DNA of 64,000 nucleotides, taken from NCBI RefSeq assembly GCF_000382485.1, contig NZ_AORY01000017.1:1-64000 (forward strand). The letters run 5' to 3'. The translations under genes and the position numbers were made by a program. Of this stretch, positions 35,018 through 46,163 are shown one piece after another. This DNA is from Sphingomonas sp. Mn802worker (lineage in GTDB: Bacteria > Pseudomonadota > Alphaproteobacteria > Sphingomonadales > Sphingomonadaceae). The notes under the pieces are model-generated. The model was not told where the DNA came from. It was given only the letters and a program-made list of their open reading frames with translations, and searched no databases. The stretch's first letter is position 1, and the number at the start of each line of letters is the position of its first letter.

Positions 35018-35412
35018 ACGGGGCGGGTGACCGACGCACCCGTGTCGGCAAGGAGGCGAGCGGCCTGTTCGTCGAAGGTCGCGAGCGTTTCCGCGCCGAG
35101 GCGGCGGCCGTCCGCCTCGATCACCGCGTCGGCGAAGTCGCCGCCGCGATCGAGCAGGTCAAGCCCTGCTTCGACCAGCGGCCACTCGGTCTTCACGCGC
35201 GGATCGTTCAACAGCAGGCGCAGTGCGGCGGCGATCTGCGGGCCTTTCCACTTGTGGGCTCTGTTAAGAACCCAGACCGTCTCAGCAAGCGCTACGATCG
35301 GCAGCGCCACCAGAGTCGCCTTGGACAAGGTTCGCATGGCAATAGGGGACTGCACCTGATCGTCGGCGGTTAGCGCGCGTACGAGGACGTTGGTGTCGGC
35401 CGTGATCTTCAA
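35014..35412 (-). CDS. PIN-domain toxin (VapC-like)
   Basis: 132 residues. PIN ribonuclease fold: N-terminal ITADTNVLVRAL with the first acidic ligand, LAETVWVLNR with Glu, and FADAVIEADGRRLGAETLATFD with the later Asp residues. It likely cleaves RNA when free. It overlaps the AbrB-type gene upstream by 4 bases, the usual order antitoxin then toxin. Confidence 0.85.
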   Translation of the reverse strand: MKITADTNVLVRALTADDQVQSPIAMRTLSKATLVALPIVALAETVWVLNRAHKWKGPQIAAALRLLLNDPRVKTEWPLVEAGLDLLDRGGDFADAVIEADGRRLGAETLATFDEQAARLLADTGASVTRPV

Positions 35413-35672
35413 GGTTCGACTTCTCCGGCCCAGGCGCGCGCGATCACCTCGTTCATCTCCTCGATCGAGAGTGCCTTCTGTCCCGGCCGGTGAAGGGCGC
35501 CAAAGGCATCTTCGATCCGACCAGTTCGCGCAATCCGTTGCGGCGCAAGCGTCAGGCGACCACCGGGGGCGGGCGTCACCTCCACCTTGTCGCCGGGACG
35601 CAGCGCAAGGTGCTGGAGTAGCTCCCTCTTCAACGTGATCTGGCCCTTGGCGGTGATCGTGAGCGTGGTCAT
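35409..35672 (-). CDS. AbrB/MazE-type antitoxin
   Basis: 87 residues. The swapped-hairpin DNA-binding domain is at about 1-45 (TLTITAKGQITLKRELLQHL, RPGDKVEVTPAPGG); the C-terminal part (ALSIEEMNEVIARAWAGE) should bind and block the toxin. It overlaps the toxin gene and has a palindrome in front of its ATG, consistent with autorepression. Confidence 0.85.
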   Translation of the reverse strand: MTTLTITAKGQITLKRELLQHLALRPGDKVEVTPAPGGRLTLAPQRIARTGRIEDAFGALHRPGQKALSIEEMNEVIARAWAGEVEP

Positions 35673-35679
35673 GACAGCA

Positions 35680-35703
35680 AGGTAAGGAAGATATGCCTTA
35701 CCT
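35680..35703 (-). promoter_or_regulatory. Operator palindrome of the toxin-antitoxin pair
   Basis: AGGTAAGG and CCTTACCT form perfect 8-bp arms around AAGATATG, starting 8 bases before the antitoxin ATG. On the minus strand CATATC within it could serve as a -10. This position suits binding by the AbrB-type antitoxin. Confidence 0.6.
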
Positions 35704-35790
35704 GCAACGGTGTGAATAAGAGGCGGGATGCTGGCTTAGGGCCAGGATAACGGGATGATGGGCGGGACGGTGAAGACGCAGACACGACGA

Positions 35791-35819
35791 AGCCCGCGTC
35801 GCTCGTCGCGACGCGGGCT
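35791..35819 (-). terminator. Terminator of acnA
   Basis: AGCCCGCGTCGC, loop of 5, GCGACGCGGGCT: perfect 12-bp stem beginning 28 bases after the acnA stop. No T-run follows, as is common in this genome. Confidence 0.65.
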
Positions 35820-35846
35820 CCTCGATCACTCAGTCGTGCGCGCGGG

Positions 35847-38534
<2,688 letters not shown>

Positions 38535-38733
38535 GGGGCGTCCTTTGCTGTTGCACCGGCGGGCTCGCAGGAGGCGGGGGGACCCGCGCGGGCGCCGACG
38601 ATAGCCTGATGGTTGGCCTGAATATAAGGTCGCCGCGGGCGATAGCAGCGTGTTGCGGATGCGAAAAGGGGCGTGGTTGCGGCTTTTTGTGTCCGGCGGC
38701 GTTGTGGCGCGAATTAGAGGGTTTAGGGGCAGC

Positions 38734-39276
38734 GTGGCGCGCAAGCTGAAGGTGTTTCGCACGGCCGCGGGCTTTCACGACGCGTACGTCGCCGCGCCGA
38801 GCCGCAAGGCCGCGCTCGCCGCCTGGGGCGCGGAACGCGATCTGTTCGCGCGTGGGGCAGCGGAGGAGGTAACCGACGCGGCGTTGATGGAGGAGCCGCT
38901 CGCGCGACCGGGCGAGGTCATCAAGCGGTCGCGCGGCAGTGCGGCGGAGCAGTTCGCGGCGCTGCCGGCCGGCAAACCGAAGACGAAGAAGACGAAGAAG
39001 CGGGCCGCGAAGGCCGAGGGGTCCGAGCCAGCATCCAAGCCTGTGCCCAAGCCTTCCCGCGACGCGCTCGATGCCGCGCAGGAGGCGATCGACGCCGCGG
39101 AACGTGACTGGCGCGCGGTGCAGCGCGATCTGGCGGCGCGGCAAAAGGCGCTCGATCGCGAGCGGCGGGAGGCGAGCGAGCGACACGAGAGGGCACTGGC
39201 CGATCTGGAGCGGGCGAAGCGGGCAGCGCAGCACGATTATGACGCGGCGCTGGCGCGCTGGCGCGAGGCGCGCTGA
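38734..39276 (+). CDS. TolA-annotated coiled-coil protein of sphingomonads
   Basis: 180 residues from a GTG start ([19 protein letters not shown]). A conserved N-terminal segment (about 1-75: [32 protein letters not shown]) is followed by a Lys-rich linker and a long charged coiled coil (about 110-180, [19 protein letters not shown]). Proteins with this N-terminus are commonly annotated as cell-envelope TolA, but it has no membrane helix or TolA C-terminal domain, so that name is doubtful. Function unknown. Confidence 0.7.
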   Translation: MARKLKVFRTAAGFHDAYVAAPSRKAALAAWGAERDLFARGAAEEVTDAALMEEPLARPGEVIKRSRGSAAEQFAALPAGKPKTKKTKKRAAKAEGSEPASKPVPKPSRDALDAAQEAIDAAERDWRAVQRDLAARQKALDRERREASERHERALADLERAKRAAQHDYDAALARWREAR

Positions 39277-39394
39277 ACGGATCGAATCGATGCGCGTGCG
39301 AGCGGGTTGATTCGCGCAGGGCTCCCCCGGTATCAGGCGCTCTTCCGGGGCGGCCGACGTGGTCGCCCTTGCTGTTTGAACGAGGAGAAGCCCC

Positions 39395-40600
39395 GTGTCC
39401 GCTTCCATGCCCGCATTGATGCCCGTCTACCCGCGGTGCGACGTGCGACCGGTGCGCGGCGAGGGGGTCTACCTCTACGGCGAGCGCGGCGAGCAGTACC
39501 TCGATTTCGCGAGCGGGATCGCAGTCAACGCGCTCGGTCACGCGCACCCGGTGCTGACCAAGGCAATCGCGGATCAGGCCGCGACGCTGATGCACGTGTC
39601 GAACCTGTATGGCAGCCCGCAGGGCGAGGCGTTTGCGCAGAAGCTGGTCGACGCGTCGTTCGCCGACACCTTGTTCTTCACCAATTCGGGCACCGAGGCG
39701 GTCGAGTGCGCGATCAAGACCGCGCGCCGCTACCATTTCGCCAATGGCAATCCTGAGCGCCACACGCTCATCACCTTCAACAATGCGTTCCACGGCCGCA
39801 CGATGGGCGCGATTTCGGCGACCAACCAGGCCAAGATGCGCGACGGGTTCGAGCCGCTGCTGCCCGGCTTCGCCTACGCAGCCTTCAACGACCTGGAGGC
39901 GGCGCTCGCGCTGGTCGACGACAATACCGCGGGCTTCATGGTGGAGACGATCCAGGGCGAGGGCGGTGTCTCGGCGGCGAGCGCCGAGTTTATCCAGGGG
40001 TTGCGCCGCGCGGCGGACGAGCGCGGCCTGCTGCTGGTGCTCGACGAGGTGCAATGCGGCTACGGGCGCACCGGCAAGATGTGGGCCTACGAGCATTACG
40101 GCATCACGCCCGACATCATGTCGGTGGCGAAGGGGATCGGCGGCGGCTTTCCGCTCGGCGCGTGCCTGGCGACCGCGGAGGCCGCGAAGGGGATGGTGTT
40201 CGGCACCCACGGCTCGACCTACGGCGGCAATCCGCTGGCGATGGCGGCGGGCGAGGCGGTGCTGGGCGTGATCCAGGGTGACGGTTTCCTCGACAACGTG
40301 ACCCGCATGGGCGAGCGGCTGCGCTCGGCGCTGGAGCAGATGATCCCGAACTTCGACCACGTGTTCGAGCCGGGGCTGCGCGGGCGCGGCCTGATGACGG
40401 GCGTGAAGCTGAAGCCCGAAGCGGACGCGCGGCAGTTCGTGGCGCATTTGCGCGACAATCACGGGCTTCTGCTGGTGTCGGCGGGGGAGAATGTCGTGCG
40501 CATCCTGCCGCCGCTGATCATCGAGGAACGCCACATCGACGAGTTCGTGCAGAAGTTGAGCGACGGCGCGCGCGTGTTCGTCCCCGCCGCCGACGATTGA
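39395..40600 (+). CDS. argD: Acetylornithine/succinyldiaminopimelate aminotransferase
   Basis: 401 residues, class III PLP aminotransferase. It converts N-acetylglutamate semialdehyde to acetylornithine in arginine synthesis and can also serve lysine synthesis. PLP lysine in [35 protein letters not shown] is the cofactor-binding Asp region; [18 protein letters not shown] is typical. GTG at 39395 has GAGGAGAAG upstream. First of argD-argF-hslO. Confidence 0.95.
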   Translation: MSASMPALMPVYPRCDVRPVRGEGVYLYGERGEQYLDFASGIAVNALGHAHPVLTKAIADQAATLMHVSNLYGSPQGEAFAQKLVDASFADTLFFTNSGTEAVECAIKTARRYHFANGNPERHTLITFNNAFHGRTMGAISATNQAKMRDGFEPLLPGFAYAAFNDLEAALALVDDNTAGFMVETIQGEGGVSAASAEFIQGLRRAADERGLLLVLDEVQCGYGRTGKMWAYEHYGITPDIMSVAKGIGGGFPLGACLATAEAAKGMVFGTHGSTYGGNPLAMAAGEAVLGVIQGDGFLDNVTRMGERLRSALEQMIPNFDHVFEPGLRGRGLMTGVKLKPEADARQFVAHLRDNHGLLLVSAGENVVRILPPLIIEERHIDEFVQKLSDGARVFVPAADD

Positions 40601-40670
40601 TCCACGTTATTGCCATCCGGGACCGGGCTCGCGAGCGGTGAGCCCGGCCCGACCGGAAAGGCCCAAGTTC

Positions 40671-41594
40671 ATGACCACCCGCCACTTCCTGAACCTGTCC
40701 GATGCCGGCGCCGACGCGATCGCCGCGATGCTGGACGATGCGCTGACCCGCAAGCAGGCGCGTGCCGGCTGGCCGAAGGGCAAGGTCGACGCCGATGCGC
40801 CGCTTGCCGGCCGCGTGCTCGCGATGATTTTCGAGAAGAACTCGACCCGCACGCGCGTGTCGTTCGACATGGCTGTCAGGCAACTGGGCGGTCAGTCGAT
40901 CGTGATGGAAGCCGGGCAGATGCAGCTGGGGCGCGGCGAAACGGTCGCCGACACCGCGCGCGTGTTGTCTGGCTATGTCGACGCGATCATGATCCGCACC
41001 GACGACCATGCCAAGGTCGAGGAGATGGCGCGCTATGCGAGCGTGCCGGTCATCAATGGCCTGACCGACGCGTCGCATCCGTGCCAGATCATGGCCGACC
41101 TGCTGACGATCATCGAGGCGGGCAAGTCGCTGCCCGGATTGAAGGTCGCGTGGCTGGGCGACGGCAACAACGTGCTCGCCTCGATCGTCGAGGCCGCCGG
41201 GCTGATGCATTTCGACGTGGTCGCCGCCTGCCCGCAGGGGTTCCAGCCGGAGGAGGAGGCGATCACGCGGGCTTCGGGGCGCGCGCGAGTCGTGGCTGAC
41301 CCGCGCGAGGCGGTGGAAGGGGCGGACATCGTCGTCACCGATACCTGGATCTCGATGGGGCAGGCGCAGGCCGAGACCAAGCTCGCCGCGATGATGCCGT
41401 ATCAGGTCGACGCCAGCCTGATGGCGCATGCCAAGGCCGACGCGAAGTTCCTCCATTGTCTCCCTGCGCACCGCGGCGAGGAAGTGACGCCGGAGGTGAT
41501 CGATGGCGCGCATTCGCTGATCTGGGCCGAGGCGGAGAACCGGCTGCACGCGCAAAAGGCAATCCTGCGCTGGTGTTTCGGGCAGATCGGGTGA
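40671..41594 (+). CDS. argF: Ornithine carbamoyltransferase
   Basis: 307 residues. It makes citrulline from ornithine and carbamoyl phosphate. Carbamoyl-phosphate site [22 protein letters not shown], ornithine-binding segment and catalytic [16 protein letters not shown] at 40671 starts [13 protein letters not shown]. 70 bases after argD; this pair with hslO is a common alphaproteobacterial cluster. Confidence 0.95.
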   Translation: MTTRHFLNLSDAGADAIAAMLDDALTRKQARAGWPKGKVDADAPLAGRVLAMIFEKNSTRTRVSFDMAVRQLGGQSIVMEAGQMQLGRGETVADTARVLSGYVDAIMIRTDDHAKVEEMARYASVPVINGLTDASHPCQIMADLLTIIEAGKSLPGLKVAWLGDGNNVLASIVEAAGLMHFDVVAACPQGFQPEEEAITRASGRARVVADPREAVEGADIVVTDTWISMGQAQAETKLAAMMPYQVDASLMAHAKADAKFLHCLPAHRGEEVTPEVIDGAHSLIWAEAENRLHAQKAILRWCFGQIG

Positions 41595-41738
41595 GGCACC
41601 AGTCCGGTTGACCGGCCGGTTCGGTTGATCGCGGCCGACTCGGCTCCCAAATAGACGGCATCTCACGACATGCTGGCCCATCGCGCGCCCTTTCTGGCGT
41701 ATGGGTCTGCTTCGATCCGCTGACGGGAGCCGCCGATC

Positions 41739-42650
41739 TTGACCCACCAGATAAACGCCGACCTCGACCGCGCGCTCGGTTTTGCGATCCCCGAGCGGCA
41801 CGCGCGCGGGCGCGTGATGCGGCTGGGGCCGACGCTCGACACGATCCTCGCCGCGCATGCCTATCCGCCGGTGATCGAGCGGCTGCTTGCCGAGGCGCTG
41901 ACGCTGACCGCGCTGATCGGCTCGACGCTCAAGGACCCGAGCGGACAGTTGACGATGCAGACGCAGACGCAGAACGGCGTCGTCACGCTGATGGTGTGCG
42001 ACTATCGCGGTGGCGAGCTGCGCGGCTATGTCCAGTTCGACGCCGACAAACTCGCCGATGTGGGCGAGGAGCCGAGCCTGTTCGCGCTGTTCGGGCAGGG
42101 CTATCTCGCGATCACCTTTGACCTCGCCAGCACAAGCGAGCGCTATCAGGGGATCGTGCCGCTCGACGGCGAGACGATCGCGGACGCGGCGCAGAGTTAC
42201 TTCTTCCAGTCGGAGCAGATCCCGACGTTGCTGCGCGTCGGCGTGCGCAAGGGTGCAGACGGGCGCACGATCGCGGGCGGGTTGCTGCTCCAGCATCTGC
42301 CCGAGGGCGAGCTGGGACGCGAGCGGTTGCACGTCCGGCTCGACCATCCCGAATGGGAGCATGTCGCGGCGCTGGGCAGCACGATGGGCGTCGACGAGCT
42401 CGCCGATGCGACGGTGCCGCTCGAGACGCTCGTCTGGCGGCTGTTCAACGAGGAGAGCGAGGTGCGCGTGCTCGACCGTGCGACGATCTCACGCGGGTGC
42501 CGCTGCACGCCCGAGCATATTCGGTCGGTGCTGGCCAAATTCCCGCTCGCCGACCGGCTGGAGATGGCGGACGAACACGGCGTGATCGCGGTCGATTGCG
42601 CGTTCTGCGCCACCGTTTTCCCCCTCAAGGCCGAAGATATTGAGGCGTAA
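41739..42650 (+). CDS. hslO: Redox-regulated chaperone Hsp33
   Basis: 303 residues. Holdase activated by oxidative stress through a zinc centre: CRC near residue 249 and CAFC near residue 284 (CxC-x-CxxC). The core has LTALIGSTLKDPSGQLTMQ and YFFQSEQIPT. TTG start at 41739 with GGGAG upstream; no in-frame ATG or GTG gives a full-length protein. Third in argD-argF-hslO. Its stop lies next to the promoter of the sRNA candidate. Confidence 0.95.
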   Translation: MTHQINADLDRALGFAIPERHARGRVMRLGPTLDTILAAHAYPPVIERLLAEALTLTALIGSTLKDPSGQLTMQTQTQNGVVTLMVCDYRGGELRGYVQFDADKLADVGEEPSLFALFGQGYLAITFDLASTSERYQGIVPLDGETIADAAQSYFFQSEQIPTLLRVGVRKGADGRTIAGGLLLQHLPEGELGRERLHVRLDHPEWEHVAALGSTMGVDELADATVPLETLVWRLFNEESEVRVLDRATISRGCRCTPEHIRSVLAKFPLADRLEMADEHGVIAVDCAFCATVFPLKAEDIEA

Positions 42651-42656
42651 CGCTTT

Positions 42657-42684
42657 TTGTTAACGCTTCGGTAGGGATTATGAG
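42657..42684 (+). promoter_or_regulatory. Promoter of the sRNA candidate
   Basis: TTGTTA (42657-42662), 16 bases, TATGAG (42679-42684). Both match sigma-70 elements fairly well and place the start point near 42690, just before the first stem-loop. It begins 6 bases after the hslO stop. Confidence 0.55.
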
Positions 42685-42689
42685 TTAGG

Positions 42690-42784
42690 GCTGCTGACAT
42701 ACTCCTCATCCGAGTATGTTTTCTCCCAAGAAAACAGCTCCCTGCGAGCCGCCTGGGCCGCCCGACGGGGCGGCCCTTTTCTTG
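42690..42784 (+). ncRNA. Candidate small RNA between hslO and queC
   Basis: About 95 bases bounded by a promoter and an excellent intrinsic terminator. Stem-loop 1: ACATACTC-CTCATCC-GAGTATGT (42697-42719). Stem-loop 2: GTTTTCT-CCCA-AGAAAAC (42718-42735), sharing two bases with stem 1. Then an unpaired CAGCTCCCTGCG and the terminator. Loops and linker expose CUC, UCCC and CUCCC, which could pair with Shine-Dalgarno regions as in several alphaproteobacterial trans-acting RNAs. No ORF with a ribosome site. It might instead be a leader of queC with an attenuator, but it does not look like a preQ1 riboswitch. Confidence 0.65.
42755..42784 (+). terminator. Strong intrinsic terminator
   Basis: GGGCCGCCC, loop GACG, GGGCGGCCC (perfect 9-bp stem, 42755-42776) followed by TTTTCTTG. 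Ends the sRNA candidate and would insulate queC from hslO. Confidence 0.9.
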
Positions 42785-42866
42785 TCCGGCAACGCGGTGA
42801 TGGTGGCGTCGCGAATGTGTCGAAGGGTTGCGTATCGCTCCTGATCGGCCTAGCGGCGCGCGGATC

Positions 42867-43568
42867 ATGACACAGCAAACTTCTGCGGTCGTCCTCGTCT
42901 CGGGCGGGCTCGACTCGATGGTGTCCGCCGCGCTCGCGCGTGAGGCGGGCTATCCGGTGCTCGCGCTCTCGGTCGACTATAATCAGCGCCACCGCGTCGA
43001 GCTCGCCGCCGCGGCGCGCGTGGCGAAGGCGGTCGGTGCCGTACGCCACGTCGTCCTGCCGCTCGACCTGTCGGCGTTCGGTGGTTCGGCGCTGACGGAC
43101 AGCAGCATCGCGGTGCCGAAGGACGGCGTCGAGGCAAGCGCGATCCCCGTCACCTATGTACCGGCGCGCAATACGATCTTCCTGAGCCTCGCACTCGGCT
43201 GGGCCGAGGCGGCGGGTGGCCGCGACCTGTTCGTCGGCGTCAACGCACTGGATTATTCGGGCTATCCCGATTGCCGGCCCGAGTTCATTGCCGGCTTCGA
43301 GCGGCTGGCCGAACTCGCCACCAAGGCGGGCGTGGAGGGTGCGCCGTTCCGCATCCACGCGCCATTGCAGCACATGACCAAGGCCGACGTGGTGCGCGAG
43401 GGCGCGCGCCTCGGGCTCGACATGGGGCTGAGCTGGTCGTGCTATGATCCGACACCGGCGGGGCAGCATTGCGGTTTGTGCGATTCGTGCCGACTGCGGC
43501 ACAAGGGGTTCGAGGACGCGGGCGTCGCCGATCCGACGGTTTACGCCGTGACCCCGCCGGCGCCCTGA
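42867..43568 (+). CDS. queC: 7-cyano-7-deazaguanine synthase QueC
   Basis: 233 residues. It converts 7-carboxy-7-deazaguanine to preQ0 using ATP and ammonia, for queuosine in tRNA. PP-loop [11 protein letters not shown]; zinc ligands in [20 protein letters not shown] at 42867 (MTQQTSAVV). Its stop overlaps the queE start. QueD and QueF are not in the window. Confidence 0.95.
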   Translation: MTQQTSAVVLVSGGLDSMVSAALAREAGYPVLALSVDYNQRHRVELAAAARVAKAVGAVRHVVLPLDLSAFGGSALTDSSIAVPKDGVEASAIPVTYVPARNTIFLSLALGWAEAAGGRDLFVGVNALDYSGYPDCRPEFIAGFERLAELATKAGVEGAPFRIHAPLQHMTKADVVREGARLGLDMGLSWSCYDPTPAGQHCGLCDSCRLRHKGFEDAGVADPTVYAVTPPAP

Positions 43569-44200
43569 TGACCTATTCGGTCAAGGAAATGTTCCTGACG
43601 CTCCAGGGTGAGGGCGTACAGGCGGGGCGTCGCGCGGTGTTCGTGCGTTTTGCCGGGTGCAACCTGTGGACCGGGCGCGAGCACGACCGCGCGCGCGCGA
43701 TCTGCCGCTTCTGCGACACCGATTTCGTCGGCACCGATGGCGCGGGCGGGGGCAAGTTCGGCGATGCGGCGGCGCTGGTGGCGGCGGTGTCGGGCTTCTG
43801 GGGCGAGGGCGCGGAACGCCGGTTCGTCGTGCTGACCGGGGGCGAGCCGATGTTGCAGGTCGACGACGCGCTGGTGGATGCGCTGCACGCCGCGGGGTTT
43901 GAGATCGCGATCGAGAGCAACGGAACGATTGCCGTGCATCCCGGGATCGACTGGGTCTGCATCAGCCCCAAGGCGGGCAGCGAGACGGTGCAGCGGTCGG
44001 GCGACGAGTTGAAGCTCGTCTGGCCGCAGCCGGGCAGCGACGTTGCAGCGATGGAAGCGTGGGACTTCCGCCACCTGCTGCTGCAGCCGATGGACGACGC
44101 GCGGGGACAGGCGAACGTCGAGGCGGCGATCGCGCTGGTGATGGAGCGCCCGCGCTGGCGACTGTCGCTCCAGACGCACAAGGCGCTGGGCTTGCGCTGA
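43568..44200 (+). CDS. queE: 7-carboxy-7-deazaguanine synthase QueE
   Basis: 210 residues, radical SAM enzyme making 7-carboxy-7-deazaguanine from 6-carboxytetrahydropterin. The cluster motif is the expanded form: Cys in FAGCNLW, 14 residues, then CRFC, known for QueE. LTGGEPMLQVDDALVDAL and ESNGT are typical SAM-binding regions. ATG overlaps the queC stop (TGATG), so the two are translated together. Confidence 0.94.
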   Translation: MTYSVKEMFLTLQGEGVQAGRRAVFVRFAGCNLWTGREHDRARAICRFCDTDFVGTDGAGGGKFGDAAALVAAVSGFWGEGAERRFVVLTGGEPMLQVDDALVDALHAAGFEIAIESNGTIAVHPGIDWVCISPKAGSETVQRSGDELKLVWPQPGSDVAAMEAWDFRHLLLQPMDDARGQANVEAAIALVMERPRWRLSLQTHKALGLR

Positions 44201-44218
44201 CCGGACGCGGGGCGGCGC

Positions 44219-45688
44219 TCAGCGCGCCTGCTCCGCCTCGTAGTTCTTGAGTTCGTCGCCGGTGATGCGGACGACGTGGAGGACGTTGGTCGATCCCGGC
44301 GTGCGGAAGGGAACGCCTGCCATCACGATCACGCTGTCGCCCGCCTTCGCGACACCCTGTCGCAGCGCGATGCGCTTGGCCTTGGCGACCATTTCCTCGA
44401 ACGAGGCGACGTCGCGGGTGTGGACGTTGTGCGTGCCCCAAAGGAGGCCGAGGCGGCGCGCGGTTTCCAGCTGCGGGGTCAGCACCAGGATCGGCACGCC
44501 CGGCCGCTCGCGCGCGATCCGCCGCGCGGTCGAGCCCGAGGTGGTGAAGCAGATGATCGCGGAGGCCGACACCGTCTCGGCGATGTTCTTCGCCGCTTCC
44601 GCCAGCGCGTCGGCGGTGGTGGGGTCGGGGCGCGTGACCGTGAAGTGGATGCGGTCGCCGTGCATCGGATCGCGCTCTACCGCGTCGCCGATCGCGTTCA
44701 TCATCGACACCGATTCGACCGGCCACTGACCCGCCGCGCTTTCGGCGGACAGCATGATCGCGTCGGCGCCGTCGTAGATCGCGGTGGCGACATCGGACAC
44801 CTCGGCGCGTGTCGGCGACGGGCTGACGATCATCGATTCGAGCATCTGGGTCGCGACCACCACCGGGCGGCCGAGCCGGCGCGAGGTCTCGACGATGCGC
44901 TTCTGCAAGGGCGGGACCGACTGCGGCGGCAGCTCGACACCGAGGTCGCCGCGCGCAACCATGACGCCGTCGCACGCCTCGACGATCTCTTCCAGCCGCT
45001 CGATCGCGGCGGGCTTCTCGATCTTGGCAAGGAGCGCGGCCTTGCCCTCGATCAGCTTGCGCGCTTCCCACAGATCCTCGGGACGCTGGACGAAGGACAG
45101 TGCGATCCAGTCGACGCCCTGGTCGATCGCGAACGACAGGTCGCTGCGATCCTTCGCGGTCAGCGCCGCCATCGGCACGACCACGTCGGGGACGTTCAGC
45201 CCCTTGTTGTTGCTAAGCGGCCCGCCGACCTCGACCGTCGTCACCAGCCGGTCGGCGTCGCATTCCACCACGCGCAGCACGAGCTTTCCGTCGTCGAGCA
45301 GCAGCCGCGCGCCCGCCTCCATCGCGGCGAAGATCTCCGGGTGCGGCAACTGCACGCGTGTCGCGTCTCCGGGCGTCGCGTCATGGTCCAGCACGAAGGT
45401 GCTGCCCCGCTCCAGCACAACGCGCCCCTCGGCGAAGCGCCCGACGCGCAGCTTCGGCCCCTGCAGATCGGCGAGGATGGTGGAAGGGCGATCGAACTCC
45501 TGCTCCAGCGTGCGGATCGCCTTGATCACGTCGACCTTGGATGCCTGATCGCCGTGGCTCATGTTGATGCGGAACGCGTCGGCTCCGGCCTCGAACAGCC
45601 GCGCGATCATCTCGGGCGTGCTGCTGGCGGGGCCGAGCGTGGCCAGCACGCGGACCTTCCGCGAACGGGGGGCGAAGGAGTGGGTCAT
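44219..45688 (-). CDS. pyk: Pyruvate kinase
   Basis: 489 residues. Final ATP-forming step of glycolysis. RINMSHGDQ, LADLQGPKLRVGRF, the catalytic-Lys region LLAKIEKPAAIERL, MVARGDLGVELP and ATQMLESMI (effector and K+ sites) are all present. The C-terminal allosteric domain is complete. ATG at 45688. Convergent with queE (18 bases apart). Confidence 0.96.
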   Translation of the reverse strand: MTHSFAPRSRKVRVLATLGPASSTPEMIARLFEAGADAFRINMSHGDQASKVDVIKAIRTLEQEFDRPSTILADLQGPKLRVGRFAEGRVVLERGSTFVLDHDATPGDATRVQLPHPEIFAAMEAGARLLLDDGKLVLRVVECDADRLVTTVEVGGPLSNNKGLNVPDVVVPMAALTAKDRSDLSFAIDQGVDWIALSFVQRPEDLWEARKLIEGKAALLAKIEKPAAIERLEEIVEACDGVMVARGDLGVELPPQSVPPLQKRIVETSRRLGRPVVVATQMLESMIVSPSPTRAEVSDVATAIYDGADAIMLSAESAAGQWPVESVSMMNAIGDAVERDPMHGDRIHFTVTRPDPTTADALAEAAKNIAETVSASAIICFTTSGSTARRIARERPGVPILVLTPQLETARRLGLLWGTHNVHTRDVASFEEMVAKAKRIALRQGVAKAGDSVIVMAGVPFRTPGSTNVLHVVRITGDELKNYEAEQAR

Positions 45689-45781
45689 GGAAAAAGGCTT
45701 CCTGCTTTGCGCGTGCGTGCCTTAGCCGCTAACCGCAGGCGATCAACCATTCAGACGCGCGATCTCGCGACGGAGACATCA

Positions 45782-46072
45782 ATGGACACGCTCGACACCC
45801 TGGACGATGCCGCCGCGGCCGCCGCGTTTCGTCGGCTGGTGCGTCACCTGCGCCACCGCAGCGACGCGCAGAACGTCGACTTGATGGGGTTGGCGGGCTT
45901 CTGCCGCAACTGCCTGTCCGACTGGACGCAGGAAGCGTCGGGGCTGTCGAAGGACGACGCGCGGCAGGTGATCTACGGGATGCCTTACGCCGAGTGGAAG
46001 GCGAACCATCAGGCCGACGCGACGCCGGAACAGCTGGAGCGGATGGCGGAGAGCGTCAAGAAGAACGCCTGA
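45782..46072 (+). CDS. DUF1244 domain protein
   Basis: 96 residues. RHRSDAQNVDLMGLAGFCRNCLSDW and GLSKDDARQVIYGMPYAEWK are the DUF1244 core, a small helical domain with a possible metal-binding CRNC pair. Function unknown. ATG at 45782 with GGAGA upstream. Divergent from pyk. Confidence 0.88.
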   Translation: MDTLDTLDDAAAAAAFRRLVRHLRHRSDAQNVDLMGLAGFCRNCLSDWTQEASGLSKDDARQVIYGMPYAEWKANHQADATPEQLERMAESVKKNA

Positions 46073-46163
46073 CCGGCGCACCCCTTGCTGCCGCGGCGAG
46101 AAGCGGCCACCCTGTGGCAAACAGCAGGCGCGCCGGGGCAGGCGTGCAACAGGGGAGACAGGC

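Noticed and set aside
42690-42784. PreQ1 riboswitch in front of queC
   Set aside because: Lacks the short GC stem with A-rich tail of preQ1-I and the pattern of preQ1-II, and QueC makes preQ0 rather than being the usual riboswitch target arrangement; the element ends in its own terminator.
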